Below are positions 25,306 to 34,028 of a DNA stretch of 64,000 bases, piece by piece. Each line of letters starts with the position of its first letter. The first letter of the stretch is position 1. A model generated the notes under the pieces. The model saw nothing but the letters and a program-made list of their open reading frames with translations. It made no database searches and was not told the origin of the DNA. The stretch spans positions 1,364,001 to 1,428,000 of the forward strand of contig NZ_JAIQDI010000002.1 in assembly GCF_020034665.1 (NCBI RefSeq), written 5' to 3'. The translations under genes were made by a program, and so were the position numbers. The DNA is from Niabella beijingensis (GTDB taxonomy: Bacteria; Bacteroidota; Bacteroidia; Chitinophagales; Chitinophagaceae).

Positions 25306-27022
25306 TCCCGGATTCAAAACAATTGAATTTAACAGGATAGGCCTTTCCCTTATTGTGGGGAAAAGGCATAACAATGACTATACAAAAAATAAAAAGGACA
25401 CTTACAATAGCGTTGGGAAATCATTATCTATTGCCTTAATTAATTTTTGCTTGGGCTCACAAAGGAACCCTGAGTTTGAAGCAAAGCTAAATGACTGGGA
25501 GTTTACATTGCAGTTCGAGCTTAGCGATATTTTATTTACTGCTACGCGTAAGTGTAGTAATCAAGGAGCAATTTATCTAAATAATGAAGAAAAAACGCTC
25601 AAAGAATATACAGATTTTCTTTCTTCAAGGGTTTTCGAAATTCCAGAAAATACAAAGTATCTGACTTTTCGTTCATTGTTGCCGCGTTTTCTTCGTCCCC
25701 GAAAAGCTAGCTATAATTCCTTCGACAATTTTATCCCTGAAGAGCAAGAATTTCAACGCACCATTAACAATGCCTTCCTTTTGGGACTCGATGTTTCACT
25801 TGTCTTGAAGAAATTTAACTTAAAAGATGAGTTTGATAAGATTGAAGACATGCGAAAGGCATTTGAAAAAGATACTATTATAAAATCTTTTTTTGAACAG
25901 AATGAAGATGATGACTTTGAAATTGATGTAGTTGATTTAAAAGTGAAAATTCAAAAGCTTGAACAAAATCTATCAAAATTTGAGGTAGCGGAAGATTATC
26001 ATGAAGTCGTAAGAGAGGCGGATGAATTAAAATTGCAAATTAAAACACTCGATAATAAAGCAGCAACCATTAAAATAGCACTTTCCAATATTGAAAAAAG
26101 CTTAAATATTACTCCTGACATACCCAAGAAGCGTATCGAACAGTTGTACAAGGAGGCAATGGTCAGCCTGCCAGATGCTGTTATAAAACAGTTGGCTGAT
26201 GTTGAGGAGTTTAATAAAAAAATACTTGATAATAGATCCAAACGTTTATTGAAAGAAAAATTGAGTTTCGAGAAAAAACTTTCTGAAATAGTCGCAAACT
26301 CTAAGCGATTGGGGAAGCTGAAAGATGCTAGGCTTGAATATTTGAATAGTAAAAGTGCTTTAGATGAGTTTACAAAAATGAACGATCAGTTGAAAGAACT
26401 AAAAATAAAGCTTGACAGCATTGAAAAGTATCGTCAATTAAAGCAAGAGTATAAAACCAAGTCGGAAGAGTTAAAAAGAGAGTTTAGTTTAGAAAACACG
26501 AAAACCTCGAACTACCTGGAAAGCAACCGCCTTTTACTTGAGAACAATATTCTAATCTTCAAATCTCTGGCAGAAGAGTTTTACGAGCATAAAAGAGCGG
26601 GTATTGAGGTTAAAAGCAATGAAGGAGTAAATAAAAATAGATTTGAAATAAGAGCAAAAATTGATGATGATAAAGGAGATGGGGTTAATGACGTAAAAAT
26701 CTTTTGCTTTGATTGGACTCTGCTACTTGCAAAACATCATCACAAAATGGAGTTTATTTTTCATGATAGCCGTCTGTTATCAGAAATAGATTCCAGGCAA
26801 CAAGCCTCACTCTTTAATGTGGCGGACAAAAAAACAAAAGAAAATAATCTTCAGTATATTATTTCAGCTAATCAAAATACCCTCGATTCTGTAAAAATTG
26901 AAATGGGTGAAGAGGAATATAACAAAGTCATTGCTGATAATATTATTCTTGAGCTTACTGACGAATCCGAAGAATCAAAGCTGCTGGGAATCAAGATAGA
27001 TCTGGATTATGATAAAGAGTAA
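25277..27022 (+). CDS. ABC-3C ATPase, DUF2326 type
   Basis: The 581-residue protein is an SMC/RecN-like ABC ATPase with the DUF2326 C-terminal domain. The Walker A motif is spread over an insert, ending in NSVGKS at about residues 45-50. The middle (residues 205-425) is a long coiled coil. The C-terminal ABC part includes VKIFCFDWTLL, FIFHDSRLLSEID and YIISANQNTL. Such ATPases form the sensor-motor of ABC-3C conflict systems, predicted to detect invading nucleic acid or nucleoprotein and trigger the effector. The gene overlaps the middle component. The predicted role in phage defence is from comparative work on the family. Confidence 0.85.
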   Translation: MRLIKLSANNPGFKTIEFNRIGLSLIVGKRHNNDYTKNKKDTYNSVGKSLSIALINFCLGSQRNPEFEAKLNDWEFTLQFELSDILFTATRKCSNQGAIYLNNEEKTLKEYTDFLSSRVFEIPENTKYLTFRSLLPRFLRPRKASYNSFDNFIPEEQEFQRTINNAFLLGLDVSLVLKKFNLKDEFDKIEDMRKAFEKDTIIKSFFEQNEDDDFEIDVVDLKVKIQKLEQNLSKFEVAEDYHEVVREADELKLQIKTLDNKAATIKIALSNIEKSLNITPDIPKKRIEQLYKEAMVSLPDAVIKQLADVEEFNKKILDNRSKRLLKEKLSFEKKLSEIVANSKRLGKLKDARLEYLNSKSALDEFTKMNDQLKELKIKLDSIEKYRQLKQEYKTKSEELKREFSLENTKTSNYLESNRLLLENNILIFKSLAEEFYEHKRAGIEVKSNEGVNKNRFEIRAKIDDDKGDGVNDVKIFCFDWTLLLAKHHHKMEFIFHDSRLLSEIDSRQQASLFNVADKKTKENNLQYIISANQNTLDSVKIEMGEEEYNKVIADNIILELTDESEESKLLGIKIDLDYDKE

Positions 27023-27074
27023 CAATTTTCTTCTCCTCAGTTAGTCAAAAAACGTAAACAAACTGCTTAAAGTT

Positions 27075-28130
27075 ATGAAGAATGAGGAAAACGATTTTGC
27101 TTGCTTTTTTAATGAGCTTATTAACTCAGCCTATAACGATTACAATTCAATTACCTTCTCTTCTTCCGAAATCAAAGCCCTAATATTCGGTAACAGTATC
27201 AACTTACACAGAATAAGTGATGCCCGCAAGTGTTCTGTAAAATATTGCCGAAAAAAAGCGGTCATGTCCCATCTATTTCAAGAATCTATACTAAGAAAAA
27301 TTGCGAGTGCTGGTCATTTGATAGCCCCTAATGTTGACTTTAAAAAAATTAAAGTTGAATTAATGGAAGTAGGAATAAACAGGGCCTTTACTTTTCCTGG
27401 TTTTTGCAAAGAGCATGAAAACTTATTTGAGTACGAAAGAAAAGAATCTATCGAATTTGAGCAAGAGTTGCGTTTGCTGATTTATAAAAATGTTTGCTAT
27501 CATCAGGTTTTTTGGGATGTAGCTGTCAAAAAAACAGTGACAGCAATGAATCGTGCAGTTGAAAAGAAGCATAGTAAGTTTGAAAACATATTTGGAAATA
27601 AATATTCGGAGGGCTTTGCGGATTTGGGCATTGATTTGGAAAAGATGCGGTTTCCTGATCTAATACAGGAGCACTATCAAAAAGATCTAAAAGATCGAAA
27701 AAAGGAAATTTCCCGTATTTCAAAATTTAAAAACCAAATATGGGAAGATATAAAACATAATAAGGACAAAAACATTAGATCGTATGTTGTAGAACTAAGC
27801 AGCTCGGTTCCCATCTTTCTCTCCTATAATGGAGAATTAACCATAAAGTACAAAAGGAAATATTTTAACCATCCTGTTAATTATATTGTGCATCCATTTA
27901 AGAATAGCACAATTGTAGTTTTCTCAGTTGTTTCAAGTCATTTCAAATCCCTGAAAGAAATACTTAGTTGCTTTTCAGCAATTGAAATAGTACAATTTAT
28001 TTGCTATTCAATGGTATATGTTTCGGATAACTGGCTAGTGAACCCCGATTTTTATAAACGCGTATATCCACCGGCTTTAAGAGAGATTATTGAGTCGGCT
28101 CATACCTTACCTATACCTCGGTCTGAATAA
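27075..28130 (+). CDS. Unknown protein with HNH-like treble-clef zinc site
   Basis: I do not recognise a named family for this 351-residue protein. Its N-terminal part has a metal-site pattern: C53 and C58 (CSVKYC), H66 in MSHLFQES, then GHLIAPN with H81 and FPGFCKEH with C111 and H114. The string C-x4-C...SH...FxGFCxxH recurs in uncharacterised bacterial proteins and resembles an HNH/treble-clef nuclease. The C-terminal 150 residues have no recognised motif. It follows the ABC-3C operon by 52 bp on the same strand and is similarly A+T-rich, suggesting transfer as a defence cassette. Confidence 0.65.
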   Translation: MKNEENDFACFFNELINSAYNDYNSITFSSSEIKALIFGNSINLHRISDARKCSVKYCRKKAVMSHLFQESILRKIASAGHLIAPNVDFKKIKVELMEVGINRAFTFPGFCKEHENLFEYERKESIEFEQELRLLIYKNVCYHQVFWDVAVKKTVTAMNRAVEKKHSKFENIFGNKYSEGFADLGIDLEKMRFPDLIQEHYQKDLKDRKKEISRISKFKNQIWEDIKHNKDKNIRSYVVELSSSVPIFLSYNGELTIKYKRKYFNHPVNYIVHPFKNSTIVVFSVVSSHFKSLKEILSCFSAIEIVQFICYSMVYVSDNWLVNPDFYKRVYPPALREIIESAHTLPIPRSE

Positions 28131-28189
28131 TCCTGAAAAAAGATACACTTCCGCTTCTCAATATCGCACAATAAAATCCTAATAACTTA

Positions 28190-29272
28190 ATGCAAAATTT
28201 CATAAACAATCTAACTCAACCGCAAGCCACATTGCTGGCAGCAATATTAAGCGCCTTAATAGCCATATCCGTTATTTTTATCAACAAGTTTTTCGAAAGA
28301 AAAGCAAAACGAAAAGAAAAGTCTGACACAATTAAAAAGTATGCAAACCCTTTGATTCTTTCTTTGGAACAACTTGCCTGGAGGTTAAAAGAAATTCTGG
28401 AATTCAAGGGCGTTTATTTATTGCCGAATGCACCAGAAAATGGCTTTTTTAAATACAAGTTTGAAAGCACAACATACAGACTATGTGCAGTATTAGGATG
28501 GTTGGAAGCTGCAAAAAAAGAACAGTCTTATTTGTCAGGGTTCAAAATAAAACAACATAATAGTATTCAAATAGCGATTAAATCTTTTCAAAAAATATTG
28601 GCTGATGGCTCGCATGTAGAGGTATCAATACTTGACGAGCTTTCAAAACTTTATAAGCTTAACCAAGTTAAATTACCAGATAGTGAACGAGCCTTAGTTG
28701 GAGTAAAAATAGAAGAAATTGTTTTCAAGCATATCCCGACAAATATAAAAGCAGCTGTAAGCGAGCTTGACGAGCCTACCCAATTGGAGCTAATCAAGGA
28801 AATATTGGATTTGATTTGTTCTAAAACAAGTCAGGCTTCTATTAGTAAAGAAACTATACAGGAATTGAGGTATGCATCAATTAGTGAAATTTCCAGGGAG
28901 TACTGCTGGATATATAGGGATTGGCAAAACGCAATAGGAGAAACGATGTTAAAGCCAATTCAAAATGCTAGTAGAAGATTTGATATATTAAGTTTCTCTG
29001 ACTTTGAGGAGACAAAGCGTTCCAATAATTGGTTGAAAAAGACAGATGGACTTTTTACCGCTATTGATGTTTCCAAAGAAGACAGATTTGACAGTAGAGT
29101 ATCGCAACTGCGTCAACTTTTTGGCGTAACAGTTAATTTGATTGTCGTGTTAAAAAGTTTGATAAAAAAACAGGAAACAATTTCGCAAGCATCAATCACT
29201 TCTTTGCAGAAGTTCAATACTGGAATTGGTAATAAAGAGGAGAGTCAGTTCAAAAAAACGAGTAAAGATTAG
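28190..29272 (+). CDS. Unknown membrane-anchored protein
   Basis: The 360-residue product starts with a single transmembrane helix (residues 12-33, ATLLAAILSALIAISVIFI) followed by a strongly basic cluster (FERKAKRKEK), so the body faces the cytosol. The remaining 320 residues are helical and charged and contain no motif I recognise. A membrane tether on a soluble cytosolic domain is common in effectors that attack or sense the envelope. The gene lies in the same-strand run after the ABC-3C genes, 59 bp from the previous one. No function can be given. Confidence 0.6.
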   Translation: MQNFINNLTQPQATLLAAILSALIAISVIFINKFFERKAKRKEKSDTIKKYANPLILSLEQLAWRLKEILEFKGVYLLPNAPENGFFKYKFESTTYRLCAVLGWLEAAKKEQSYLSGFKIKQHNSIQIAIKSFQKILADGSHVEVSILDELSKLYKLNQVKLPDSERALVGVKIEEIVFKHIPTNIKAAVSELDEPTQLELIKEILDLICSKTSQASISKETIQELRYASISEISREYCWIYRDWQNAIGETMLKPIQNASRRFDILSFSDFEETKRSNNWLKKTDGLFTAIDVSKEDRFDSRVSQLRQLFGVTVNLIVVLKSLIKKQETISQASITSLQKFNTGIGNKEESQFKKTSKD

Positions 29273-29323
29273 AATCAGGTATGAATAGCATTTTTTCTCC
29301 CAACCGTAAATTTATTTTCACGC

Positions 29324-30100
29324 ATGACACTGGAGCACAAAGGGATGCTACTAAGAACAGGGCTCAGAAATAATGCTAAAAGCATCATTGAAGGCCTTGA
29401 CAAAAAATATATATCCAAAGATGGAGAAAAGCAAAACATTCCAGATATATGCATGTTTTGCGGATCGTCAGAGAATTTAACAAAAGAACACGTATTATCT
29501 CGCTGGGTTTTTGAGAATTCACCTAACAAGTTTTTCACGACGGACATTAATGGACTTAATCAAACATACATAAAAACGACTATCCCTGCGTGCCTTGTAT
29601 GTAATTCGGATATTTTAAATTCTTTAGAAAAGTATGTCCAGGCCAGTTTTAAAAATAGAGATGTTAAAAAGCAGCCATTTACTATAGAAGAACTCGAAAG
29701 CATTATTCTGTGGTTAGAAATAATTGATTACAAATTTCAAATACTTAATGCTCAGAGAGAATTTAAGGCGTCGAAAAGTTCAGGATATATTCCATACTTG
29801 GCAGATTTCCCTTTGTCTGTCTTAAGAAAATCGGTAGATTATTCTCCCAAAAAGACAATAACTGAAATTAAGCGATCGCAAAAGCGTCTTTTGATTAAAA
29901 GTAAGTTGAATGCCATTAACTCTCTAATAGTATTTAGGACAACTAATAAATCCTTTCATTTTTTCCATCACATGGATGATTTTATATTTTTGGAATTGCC
30001 CAGACAACAAATAGCTCTTTTTTATTTTTACAAAAAGAAATTTACTGATAAAGCTATCGCATTTGAAAATGCAATGAAAATCATAAACACTCTTTATTAA
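29324..30100 (+). CDS. HNH-like zinc nuclease domain protein
   Basis: The 258-residue protein has a four-cysteine HNH-type motif: ICMFCGSSENLTKEHVLSR (C43, C46, E55-H56) and PACLVCNSDILN (C90, C93). This CxxC...EHV..R...CxxCN pattern is typical of bacterial HNH endonuclease-like proteins found in defence islands. The remaining 160 residues are alpha-helical with a hydrophobic C-terminal segment and no known domain. The ATG at 29324 is used; an ATG at 29281 is in another frame. Neighbours suggest a conflict system, but the partner and target are unknown. Confidence 0.7.
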   Translation: MTLEHKGMLLRTGLRNNAKSIIEGLDKKYISKDGEKQNIPDICMFCGSSENLTKEHVLSRWVFENSPNKFFTTDINGLNQTYIKTTIPACLVCNSDILNSLEKYVQASFKNRDVKKQPFTIEELESIILWLEIIDYKFQILNAQREFKASKSSGYIPYLADFPLSVLRKSVDYSPKKTITEIKRSQKRLLIKSKLNAINSLIVFRTTNKSFHFFHHMDDFIFLELPRQQIALFYFYKKKFTDKAIAFENAMKIINTLY

Positions 30101-30123
30101 ACTCGCATTATATAATCAATTCT

Positions 30124-30768
30124 ATGTATAATATCACGTTACTTTCTTCATTCCATAGAGAACTAGGTAAATGCAACTCAACAGAGTTGTATAAGATCAT
30201 TGAAGAAATACGTCCAGATGTCATATTTGAAGAACTCCCCCCTGATATTTTTAATATAATTTATAACGAAGACTGGAATCCTCAATCGCTAGAAGCAATT
30301 ACAATTAAAAAATATTTAAGAACGTATCAGATTGAGCATTTTCCAGTTGATACTTGTGAGAAAAACGAAACGGACCTTTTTAGTGGGTATGATATAATAT
30401 CGAATAGAAATATTGAATATCTTGAATTTTTTAAACAGCATTTATCATTTATTAGTCAGCATGGGTATTCCTTTCTCAACAGCGATAATTGTGTTAAACT
30501 AATTGATAAAATGCACATTCTTGAGGAGAGCGTTTTATTAGACATGAATGACACAAAGCTATTACATCAATATAAATCGGATCGAGAGTTGGATAATAGA
30601 CGCGAAAATGAAATGCTTGATAATATTTATAATTACAGCAAGCAATATCCTTACGACAGAGCTCTATTTATATGCGGGGCCGAGCATAGAAAAACAATAA
30701 AACAAAAAATACAAGCACGAGAAAGGGTGGAAAAATCACATTTGAATTGGTTATTTTATAATAATTAA
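30124..30768 (+). CDS. TraB/Tiki-superfamily-like protein
   Basis: The 214-residue protein appears to belong to the TraB/PrgY/Tiki (EreA-like) fold. The conserved elements are in order: a first strand ending in SSFH (H11), EELP after the second strand (E36, E37), RRENEM (R160, E161, M164) and a final strand CGAEHR (H188). These positions match the paired histidine, glutamate and arginine sites of this putative metal-dependent enzyme superfamily. I infer the assignment from the motif order only. Its stop codon overlaps the start codon of the next gene, suggesting the two proteins work together. Confidence 0.55.
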   Translation: MYNITLLSSFHRELGKCNSTELYKIIEEIRPDVIFEELPPDIFNIIYNEDWNPQSLEAITIKKYLRTYQIEHFPVDTCEKNETDLFSGYDIISNRNIEYLEFFKQHLSFISQHGYSFLNSDNCVKLIDKMHILEESVLLDMNDTKLLHQYKSDRELDNRRENEMLDNIYNYSKQYPYDRALFICGAEHRKTIKQKIQARERVEKSHLNWLFYNN

Positions 30769-31505
30769 TGGTTTTACCTATTCAACACAACAATATGACA
30801 AAAGAATTCATACTAGCGGAAATAAAACGGGTGGGGACAGTAAATGGGAAATCCATTGGTCACAAGCGCTTTTCAAATGAAACTGGGATTCAAATGGCGG
30901 ACTGGTATGGGAAATATTGGGTTAGATGGTCGGATGCTCTTAAGGACGCGGGTCTTTCTCCAAATGAATTCAATAAGGCTTACTCTGATGAATTCGTAAT
31001 AGAGAAGCTAATATCATTAATTCGGGAGTTAGGGCATTACCCTGTAATTGGCGAAATACGAATCAAAGCAAGAGAAGACAAAAGCTTTCCTGCTCACAAT
31101 GTTTTTAACCGTGTAGGAAATAGACAAACACTTATAAAAAAACTCGCCGCATTTTGCGGTAATAAAAGCCAATATGCCGATATAGTTCAAATATGTTCAG
31201 AACTAAAATTTCCGGGCAATTTGGAAAAAGAGAAAGACTATAACTTAATTATCGGTGCTGTTTATTTAATTAAATCAGGCAAGTTTTACAAAATAGGACG
31301 CTCTAATTCAACGGGCCGGAGACATTACGAATTAGCCATACAATTACCTGAAACCGCCGAGGTAATTCATTCAATTAATACAGATGATCCTGTCGGAATA
31401 GAAGCATATTGGCACAACCGGTTTAGTGAAAAGAGGAAAAATGGAGAATGGTTTGAACTAAACCAAAACGACATTAATGCATTTAAGAGAAGAAAATTCA
31501 TGTAA
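30768..31505 (+). CDS. GIY-YIG (MUG113/T5orf172-like) nuclease with HTH-like N-terminus
   Basis: The C-terminal third of this 245-residue protein is a MUG113-type GIY-YIG domain. It shows GAVYLIKSGKFYKIGRS (GIY and YIG equivalents), a conserved Glu in GIEAYWHNRFSEKR and the ending NGEWFEL. The first 140 residues contain two repeats of a helix-turn-helix-like unit (around WVRWSDALKDAGLSPNEF and YPVIGEIRIKA) that could recognise DNA. The start codon shares its A with the preceding TraB-like gene's stop. A second ATG at 30795 is possible. It ends the A+T-rich cassette and probably cuts DNA (inference). Confidence 0.75.
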   Translation: MVLPIQHNNMTKEFILAEIKRVGTVNGKSIGHKRFSNETGIQMADWYGKYWVRWSDALKDAGLSPNEFNKAYSDEFVIEKLISLIRELGHYPVIGEIRIKAREDKSFPAHNVFNRVGNRQTLIKKLAAFCGNKSQYADIVQICSELKFPGNLEKEKDYNLIIGAVYLIKSGKFYKIGRSNSTGRRHYELAIQLPETAEVIHSINTDDPVGIEAYWHNRFSEKRKNGEWFELNQNDINAFKRRKFM

Positions 31506-31518
31506 GCGGCGCTGAATA

Positions 31519-31923
31519 TCACTTCACCTTCTCCAGCAGCTTCTGCAAAAGCTCCATCTTCTCCTTCTCCGCCTGCAGCAAGCGCTCGTACAATTTCCGA
31601 TTTTCGGCAATTTCTTCAGCCCATTTATCTATGGGATTAAAAGTGCATTTATAATTAAAATCACCTTTACTATTATCGTTAAAGGTATTTATGTAGGAAA
31701 TGGCAGCATCCTCATCAAAATTCTTGATCGCCTCCACTGGTACTTTCAAGACATCTGAAATCTGTTTCAATAACGATTCTTCAATTTCTTCCTTTTGTTC
31801 CAGCAGTGATATTTTACGTTGGTTCCAATCATCGCCCAAATCAGCGGCCAACGCTTCCTGCTTTATGCCCATCATTTCCCTAAACCGCTTTACATTTCTG
31901 CCCTGGTGTATTGTTTTCTCCAT
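31519..31923 (-). CDS. XRE-family transcriptional regulator
   Basis: The 134-residue protein has an N-terminal XRE helix-turn-helix (NVKRFREMMGIKQEALAADL ... WNQRKISLLEQ), a short linker and a C-terminal coiled coil (EEIAENRKLYERLLQAEKEK) that should mediate dimer formation. Regulators of this form are frequent in Bacteroidota mobile elements next to the mob or defence genes. It is convergent with the GIY-YIG gene and divergent from the next pair of genes. It could repress either block, but no repeated operator was found. Confidence 0.8.
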   Translation of the reverse strand: MEKTIHQGRNVKRFREMMGIKQEALAADLGDDWNQRKISLLEQKEEIEESLLKQISDVLKVPVEAIKNFDEDAAISYINTFNDNSKGDFNYKCTFNPIDKWAEEIAENRKLYERLLQAEKEKMELLQKLLEKVK

Positions 31924-32070
31924 AAGATTTGATTTTTATGCCTTTACAGCGTTTTTCAAAGATAAATAAATCGCCCTGCTAAAATACCTCATTTTTCCAA
32001 TAAATTATCGCCTTTTCAGTTAGGATAGCGGCCGCAGCAGGTGGAGATTTAGGGCACAAATGCAAAAACT

Positions 32071-32517
32071 ATGAAAAAGAAACCCATGCCCAAACAAAAA
32101 CAGCGCAGGCCCAAGCCGGAACTAAAATGGCAAACCGGGGCCTATGAGCGGTTTGCTGATTTTAATTTCATTCTACCGTATCAATTTCTGCTGCTCTGCC
32201 GCCTGATGGAGGTAACACCGCAGGAGGCCCTAACTGATTTTATGGATGACCTGTCTTGCGGCAGTTGGAAACGTGAGGGTCGTGACGCCGCCAAAGAACA
32301 CCTCATCAATTACTTTATTGCACACGGCTACGGGCAAGAATATTATTCGGAGGCCGATATCCGCCAAATTTTTAAGGAAATGGATGCCGTTGGTCTGCTG
32401 TTTCCACGGGAAAGTAATGGCAAAATAGTAGACCGGTACGCCAAATGGCGGGATAAACACCAAACCTGGTGGTTTAAAAAATGGTTTCGTAAACCCCGGC
32501 ATACTAAAAACAGCTAA
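32071..32517 (+). CDS. Unknown small basic protein
   Basis: I do not recognise this 148-residue protein. It starts with a very basic tail (KKKPMPKQKQRRPKPELK), followed by a helical body with FILPYQFLLLCRLMEVTPQEALTDFMDDL and a tryptophan-rich end. There is no signal or membrane segment. It lies 2 bp upstream of the HEPN-like gene, so the two are very likely co-transcribed. The pair could form a toxin-antitoxin module with this protein as the smaller partner, but that is only a guess from size and order. Confidence 0.6.
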   Translation: MKKKPMPKQKQRRPKPELKWQTGAYERFADFNFILPYQFLLLCRLMEVTPQEALTDFMDDLSCGSWKREGRDAAKEHLINYFIAHGYGQEYYSEADIRQIFKEMDAVGLLFPRESNGKIVDRYAKWRDKHQTWWFKKWFRKPRHTKNS

Positions 32518-32519
32518 CC

Positions 32520-33359
32520 ATGAACGAAGAAACCGTTGCTAACCATAAAGCGCTTTATCTGACTGAAGAGGATAAAGCCATTGCCACAAAGATGGTGGCT
32601 ACCATTACCAAAATTGTGCGGGCGGACACCATCTTTGTTTTAGGCAAAAAAGTAAATACAGCTCAGAACATATTTATGCCTGAATGCGCTACTGGCGCAC
32701 GCACATCGGCATTTTGGCTGCTGATATTGATTACCGGCGATGATAAGCGGCACAAAATGTACCAGGACGAAATTGAACAAAAATGCAACTCGTCCACTGA
32801 GGTAAGTTGTATTGTAATGCAAACAAGCACTTTTGCACGCTGGTTTAATGAAAAGGATTCTTTTGCTTTAACCGTTTTATCAAACGCCCCATTTATTTGT
32901 AATACTAACCTCGAACTTAAAGAATGGAAAAAGGAAGCTGTGATGGAAACTATTCCGGAAACCGATAAAAAGGCATTTGAAAAGTGTTTCAAACTTTTTA
33001 ACGAATACATTGCCGGGGCAGAACTTTTTACCGTAAGGAAACAGTACCGGCTGGCTCTGTTTATGTATCACCTGGCTACAGAATTGTTATTAACGGCCTT
33101 TATAAAATCCCAAACCGGTCTGGAGCTGCATATTCACAATATTAATCACCTTAATCATTACCTCAGCTTTATAGCTCCCGGTATTGCAGAGGAATTCCGT
33201 GGCACAACACAAAAGGAACAAGAAGCATTCCGGCTGCTTCAAAAGTCCTATTGCTCGGCAAGGTATGATGCGGTCTTTGAGGTTGTATACCCGCTGCTGG
33301 AAATTGTTTACAAAAAATTGATGATTACCATCCTGAAAATGAAAGCTATGAATATCTAG
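32520..33359 (+). CDS. HEPN-domain protein
   Basis: The 279-residue protein has two parts. The N-terminal 135 residues resemble a degenerate nucleotidyltransferase-like domain (residues 30-125; no GS and DxD site is visible). The C-terminal part (residues 150-275) is a HEPN domain: AGAELFTVRKQYRLALFMYHLATEL, then HIHNINHLNHYL, then the conserved CSARYDAVFEV. The catalytic RX4-6H motif of HEPN ribonucleases is not clearly present in the last helix, so RNase activity is doubtful. A 2-bp gap follows the upstream gene. MNT-HEPN fusions are known in toxin-antitoxin systems. Confidence 0.7.
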   Translation: MNEETVANHKALYLTEEDKAIATKMVATITKIVRADTIFVLGKKVNTAQNIFMPECATGARTSAFWLLILITGDDKRHKMYQDEIEQKCNSSTEVSCIVMQTSTFARWFNEKDSFALTVLSNAPFICNTNLELKEWKKEAVMETIPETDKKAFEKCFKLFNEYIAGAELFTVRKQYRLALFMYHLATELLLTAFIKSQTGLELHIHNINHLNHYLSFIAPGIAEEFRGTTQKEQEAFRLLQKSYCSARYDAVFEVVYPLLEIVYKKLMITILKMKAMNI

Positions 33360-33379
33360 GCAGTACTACAAAATTACTG

Positions 33380-33829
33380 TCATTTCATTCGTTGAAGCAT
33401 TTGCTCCATCTGGTGGATCTCCCTTTCCTGGGATTGGATGATTTGTTCTGACAACTGTTTTACTTCCGGATCTTTAATATTTGCATGTTTACTGGTCATG
33501 ATGGCAGAAGAATGGTGAGGGATCATCGCCCTCATGTATTGCACATCACTGATAGGCGTTTGGCTACGTAAAGCAGTCAATGCCGCAATAAAAACAACAA
33601 TTGCTGTCACAATGATGGCGCGGTTTGTTCTCCTATTGGGGTACATACTACCCATCATCCCGATCATAATAATGGCCATTGGTGCTACCATGATCAGCGC
33701 CATATAGATCCTGGTAAGACTGGTATGGTAGTGTTCCGCCTGATCCATATTTACAAACATGGCTAAATACATGACGAAAAATGAGATAATCATCATGATA
33801 CCAAATTTTCTGTAACTCATATGTTTCAT
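33380..33829 (-). CDS. DUF305 membrane protein
   Basis: This 149-residue protein has three hydrophobic helices in the first 90 residues and a periplasmic C-terminal DUF305 domain of ferritin-like helices. The metal-site motif is RAMIPHHSSAIMTSKHA, followed by QIIQSQEREIHQMEQML. DUF305 proteins are often linked to copper or other metal resistance, and the HH..H pattern could hold a metal. It is convergent with the HEPN gene and divergent from the spondin lipoprotein. No copper pump is seen nearby. Confidence 0.8.
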   Translation of the reverse strand: MKHMSYRKFGIMMIISFFVMYLAMFVNMDQAEHYHTSLTRIYMALIMVAPMAIIMIGMMGSMYPNRRTNRAIIVTAIVVFIAALTALRSQTPISDVQYMRAMIPHHSSAIMTSKHANIKDPEVKQLSEQIIQSQEREIHQMEQMLQRMK

Positions 33830-33958
33830 AGCTAAACGTTTTATGATTGATCAATAAAGTGCTATCTATGTTTTAATAACCTCAATAATCAGTCCATAAA
33901 AATCATAAAGGTCTGTACTTCTATTTTTTATTAGATCGGGAAGTTTTGCCAACACACC

Positions 33959-33990
33959 GGGAACTATCGGTAACAATGCCGATAATTCCC
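33959..33990. promoter_or_regulatory. Inverted repeat upstream of the spondin operon
   Basis: GGGAACTATCGG (33959-33970) and CCGATAATTCCC (33979-33990) form a 12-bp inverted repeat with one mismatch and an 8-bp spacer. It lies 6 bp before the -7-like octamer TAGCTTTG (33996-34003) and 39 bp before the start codon. It could be an operator for a nearby regulator, for example the AraC-type protein at 36103. Confidence 0.5.
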
Positions 33991-34028
33991 GATGTTAGCT
34001 TTGTAGCACCAACAAAAAATATTTTATT

